Of a DNA stretch of 64,000 bases, positions 62,085 through 64,000 are shown one piece after another. The notes below the pieces were generated by a model. That model saw nothing but the letters and a program-made list of their open reading frames with translations, was not told the origin of the DNA and did no database searches. The translations under genes were made by a program, and so were the position numbers. Source of the DNA: Nostoc sp. FACHB-892 (GTDB lineage Bacteria; Cyanobacteriota; Cyanobacteriia; Cyanobacteriales; Nostocaceae); contig NZ_JACJTR010000022.1 of assembly GCF_014698795.1 (NCBI RefSeq), positions 62,001-126,000 on the forward strand, in the 5' to 3' direction. Each line of letters begins with the position of its first letter. Within the stretch, counting starts at the first letter, position 1.

Positions 62085-62930
62085 ATGTCTAATTTAAAGA
62101 TTGAGTCTTTAACATCAAACAGCCTTTCACACTATAGAACTCGACATAACTTCGAGCGAGTAGGAGAGATTAATAGTGTAGATGACCTTCAAGAGTACTG
62201 TAATTGGGCTAAAGAAAAGGAAGTCAATATTTACATTATTGGAAATGGCTCTAACACGCTGTTTGTTAAAAAAAATATCCGCTCATTGGTTCTGAAAAAT
62301 AAACTACCTAAGTACACAAATCCTTTACCTGATAACAGACTCGAAGTATCTTCTTCTGTTTCAGTTATGGAAGTACTAAAGTACTGTTACCAAAACTCTA
62401 TGAATTCATTTTATTATCTTGCGTCTGTGCCAGCAACTATTGGTGGCGCATTAGCTATGAACGCTGGTAGAGGAAGACAACATGGATGCACAATATATGA
62501 CTTTGTTGAAAGTGTAACTTTCTTTGAGGATGGATGTATAAAAACACTTGAAAATAGTCAAATCGCCCGGGATTATCGGGAAACTATGTTTACTGGGATG
62601 CACTCAAAACTGATATTGAGCGCAGTTTTCAAGTTTGAACAAACACAATTCACTGAAAATCCTCTAACTTCAAGACAAGTTTGGGCAAAAGAACATCAAG
62701 ATAATACAGCACCTAACTGTGGCTCGGTATTCAAAACTGCTAATTATAAAATACTTGAAAAGCTCAAAGGTCTATCTGCTGGTAAAACTATGTTTTCTGC
62801 AAAAACAAGTAACTGGATAATTACTAAATCACAAAGTAGCTATTCAATAATTATTTTAATTAAAATAGCTCAAATTTTACATTTTATAACTAGACAAAAA
62901 ATTGTTCTCGAACTAATTACAATTGATTAA
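62085..62930 (+). CDS. MurB-like FAD-binding reductase
   Basis: The 281-residue product resembles UDP-N-acetylenolpyruvoylglucosamine reductase. The FAD-binding loop YIIGNGSNTLFV is near residue 52, SVPATIGGALAMNAGRG near 119, the Arg in ARDYRETMF, the catalytic Ser in NCGSVFK near 205, and the final Glu in VLELITID. MurB reduces the MurA product to UDP-MurNAc. The placement after a flippase and a pyruvyl transferase suggests a second, specialised copy that may act on a polysaccharide precursor rather than the housekeeping enzyme; that is inference. The gene is AT-rich like its upstream neighbours. Confidence 0.82.
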   Translation: MSNLKIESLTSNSLSHYRTRHNFERVGEINSVDDLQEYCNWAKEKEVNIYIIGNGSNTLFVKKNIRSLVLKNKLPKYTNPLPDNRLEVSSSVSVMEVLKYCYQNSMNSFYYLASVPATIGGALAMNAGRGRQHGCTIYDFVESVTFFEDGCIKTLENSQIARDYRETMFTGMHSKLILSAVFKFEQTQFTENPLTSRQVWAKEHQDNTAPNCGSVFKTANYKILEKLKGLSAGKTMFSAKTSNWIITKSQSSYSIIILIKIAQILHFITRQKIVLELITID

Positions 62931-63351
62931 ACAGTTAATGCCAAGAAGATATATTTTAGATAGAAGCAATCTTACTTTTTCAAGAAACAAGGTAGCAGGA
63001 TAATTTGACTTGTTTCTTTCATTGGTCGCGAGTGTTATTATGCCATTAGGACTGCTCTTAAGAAACACTAATGTTTCTTTACATCTATCATGTGCGATCG
63101 CCCGTAAACACCTTAGATACCAAAACCTTACAAATCCACATCCTAACCAAGGTTTTTGCCAAAGATTTATGTAAAGGCTGAAGAGCGTTAGTTCCAACAG
63201 ATCAAACTTGCAAATTATACATAATACATATTATACAATTAATGTACTATGTACCTAAATTTAGAGTTTCAAAAATCTTATCCGAAATAAACTACTAAAA
63301 TACTTGACATTAACCCAGGAATAACTGCTATATTAATTAGAGTGAAGTTGT
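62931..63351. other. spacer, no gene supported
   Basis: A minus-strand frame (62913-63197) overlaps the 3' end of the MurB-like gene and has no recognisable family. AAGAAACA(A/C)T-type strings (about 62978-62990 and 63060-63076) recur loosely with inverted TGTTTCTT near 63014, giving weak stems. The tRNA-Gln promoter should lie near 63300-63340. Confidence 0.4.
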
Positions 63352-63423
63352 TGGGGCGTAGCCAAGTGGTAAGGCAGCGGGTTTTGGTCCCGCCATCCCT
63401 AGGTTCGAATCCTAGCGCCCCAG
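63352..63423 (+). tRNA. tRNA-Gln (TTG)
   Basis: The 72-nt sequence starts TGGGGCGTAGCCAAGTGGT and ends CGCCCCA plus G. The anticodon arm is GCGGG TTTTGGT CCCGC, anticodon TTG. The acceptor T-A first pair is that of bacterial tRNA-Gln. No CCA is encoded. In cyanobacteria it is charged through Glu-tRNA(Gln) amidation. Confidence 0.96.
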
Positions 63424-63430
63424 TAAATGC

Positions 63431-63458
63431 AAAGACAGGCTATTATGCCTGTCTTTTA
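63431..63458 (+). terminator. terminator of tRNA-Gln, possibly two-way
   Basis: AAAGACAGGC (63431-63440), loop TATTAT, GCCTGTCTTT (63447-63456) is a perfect 10-bp stem flanked by A and T runs. It may also end the convergent hypothetical gene at 63513-63992. Confidence 0.9.
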
Positions 63459-63512
63459 AAGTATTTAATTACATTTTTAAGATACGTCTCAATACATCTA
63501 GTTCTGTAAATG

Positions 63513-63992
63513 TTACTTTTCAGGAGATTTGAGAGCTTGATCCAGAGTCTGCCGAGCCTGTTCTGCTTTAGAACGCGCTTCCTGATAACGCAGATTAGCT
63601 TGAGCAAAATTTTTGAGAACTTTAAAACCTTCCTTGAGTCGAGTAATTTCCTCTTCTGTTACCGACTCATCGGTGAACAGGACATCAACCGCTTTGCGAA
63701 TTTCCAACGCTTCAGATCGTGACTCCTGAACTTTCAACTTGAGTGTCGCCAGGTTACTTAGAACCTGGACAGCTTGTGTAATGGTATCCTCACCGCTAGC
63801 AGTATCAATAGTTGACTCTTTAACTTCAATTAATTGTTGAGGGCCAAATCCTTCTTCTAATTCCGTGGGTAGCTTTCCTGAATCCATCAGTTCCATCAAC
63901 TGATCCATTGCTTTATCACGGGCTTTTGCCGAATCTTTTCCAGAAACAGTAAGGATAATTTCTGGGCTTTGAGCAAGAGTATACTGAACCAT
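63513..63992 (-). CDS. conserved hypothetical protein, cyanobacterial
   Basis: The 159-residue product (MVQYTLAQSPEIILTVSGKD...) is soluble, acidic and largely helical from residue 80 on, with a likely coiled coil (LATLKLKVQESRSEALEIRK then RYQEARSKAEQARQTLDQAL). A short N-terminal beta-rich part contains the DSGKLPTELEEGFGPQQL segment. I believe it is conserved in cyanobacteria but cannot name the family. The ATG at 63992 is eight bases from the window edge, so the upstream context is not visible. It is convergent with tRNA-Gln. Confidence 0.65.
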   Translation of the reverse strand: MVQYTLAQSPEIILTVSGKDSAKARDKAMDQLMELMDSGKLPTELEEGFGPQQLIEVKESTIDTASGEDTITQAVQVLSNLATLKLKVQESRSEALEIRKAVDVLFTDESVTEEEITRLKEGFKVLKNFAQANLRYQEARSKAEQARQTLDQALKSPEK

Positions 63993-64000
63993 ATTTGAGC

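Noticed and set aside
57578..62930. Genomic island or prophage
   Set aside because: Base composition differs, but no integrase, attachment repeat or phage gene is seen; polysaccharide loci are often AT-rich.

Overview
The window looks like chromosomal DNA of a filamentous, heterocyst-forming cyanobacterium of the Nostoc group. The signs are dense HIP1 octamers (GCGATCGC) in coding and spacer DNA, families of short dispersed repeats typical of Nostoc (SDR-like inserts, TAATTCGTAATTCG and CACTCCC repeats, a 21-bp tandem array), a xisH remnant, a petL gene for the cytochrome b6f complex, and proteins close to Nostoc families. The assignment rests on recognition, not on a search. No rRNA, CRISPR array, prophage or complete insertion sequence was seen.

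Layout. 0.2-8.3 kb: a DUF1802 protein, an aldo/keto reductase broken by two short repeats, a secreted TPR-CHAT protein, a cold-shock/DUF1294 membrane protein, a DUF1995 protein, a histidine phosphatase and a xisH remnant. 8.4-15.2 kb: a large secreted zinc metalloprotease, a pentapeptide-repeat protein, a 21-bp tandem array and a LOG-family protein. 15.6-27.5 kb: cell-envelope and housekeeping genes (S13 DD-carboxypeptidase, HtrA protease, two-domain PLD lipoprotein with a helix-hairpin-helix tail, cysteine desulfurase, 2H phosphoesterase, DUF4212/sodium-solute symporter pair, TPR protein, RNase D-like exonuclease, BON lipoprotein). 27.9-37.8 kb: a decayed DUF433/PIN-like module, smc followed by a PRC-barrel protein, a haem-type membrane protein, a WD40 protein and an ABC exporter. 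37.9-49.4 kb: SelO, a SUKH protein, a di-haem peroxidase-like protein, a GNAT enzyme, bioB, a divergent MarR/EamA pair with palindromes between them, petL, aroB, a Uma2 nuclease and small secreted or membrane proteins. 49.8-56.8 kb: a tryptophanase-family pseudogene, a thioesterase, an rRNA/tRNA methyltransferase, two tRNA-Leu genes, murA, an M48 protease and a 2-hydroxy-acid oxidase. 57.5-63 kb: an AT-rich exopolysaccharide block (WecG/TagA-type glycosyltransferase, Wzx-like flippase, pyruvyl transferase, MurB-like reductase). 63.4-64 kb: tRNA-Gln and a conserved hypothetical gene.

Most genes are singletons or pairs with their own signals. Clear partnerships are the DUF4212 and symporter subunits (9-bp gap), MarR and EamA (shared operator region), and the polysaccharide block, where all genes run in the same direction. 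Peptidoglycan functions recur (murA, S13 carboxypeptidase, MurB-like protein) but are scattered.

The most notable content is what short repeats have done to genes. Two SDRs sit exactly inside HIP1-type GCGATCG sites of the aldo/keto reductase; both are multiples of three long, and removing them restores a 319-residue frame. One 109-bp palindromic element supplies the stop codons of both convergent genes flanking it. Repeat-like DNA is translated within the SMC head domain. Four gene remnants (aldo/keto reductase, xisH, DUF433/PIN, tryptophanase) could be read from the sequence. I did not find a convincing new multi-gene system.
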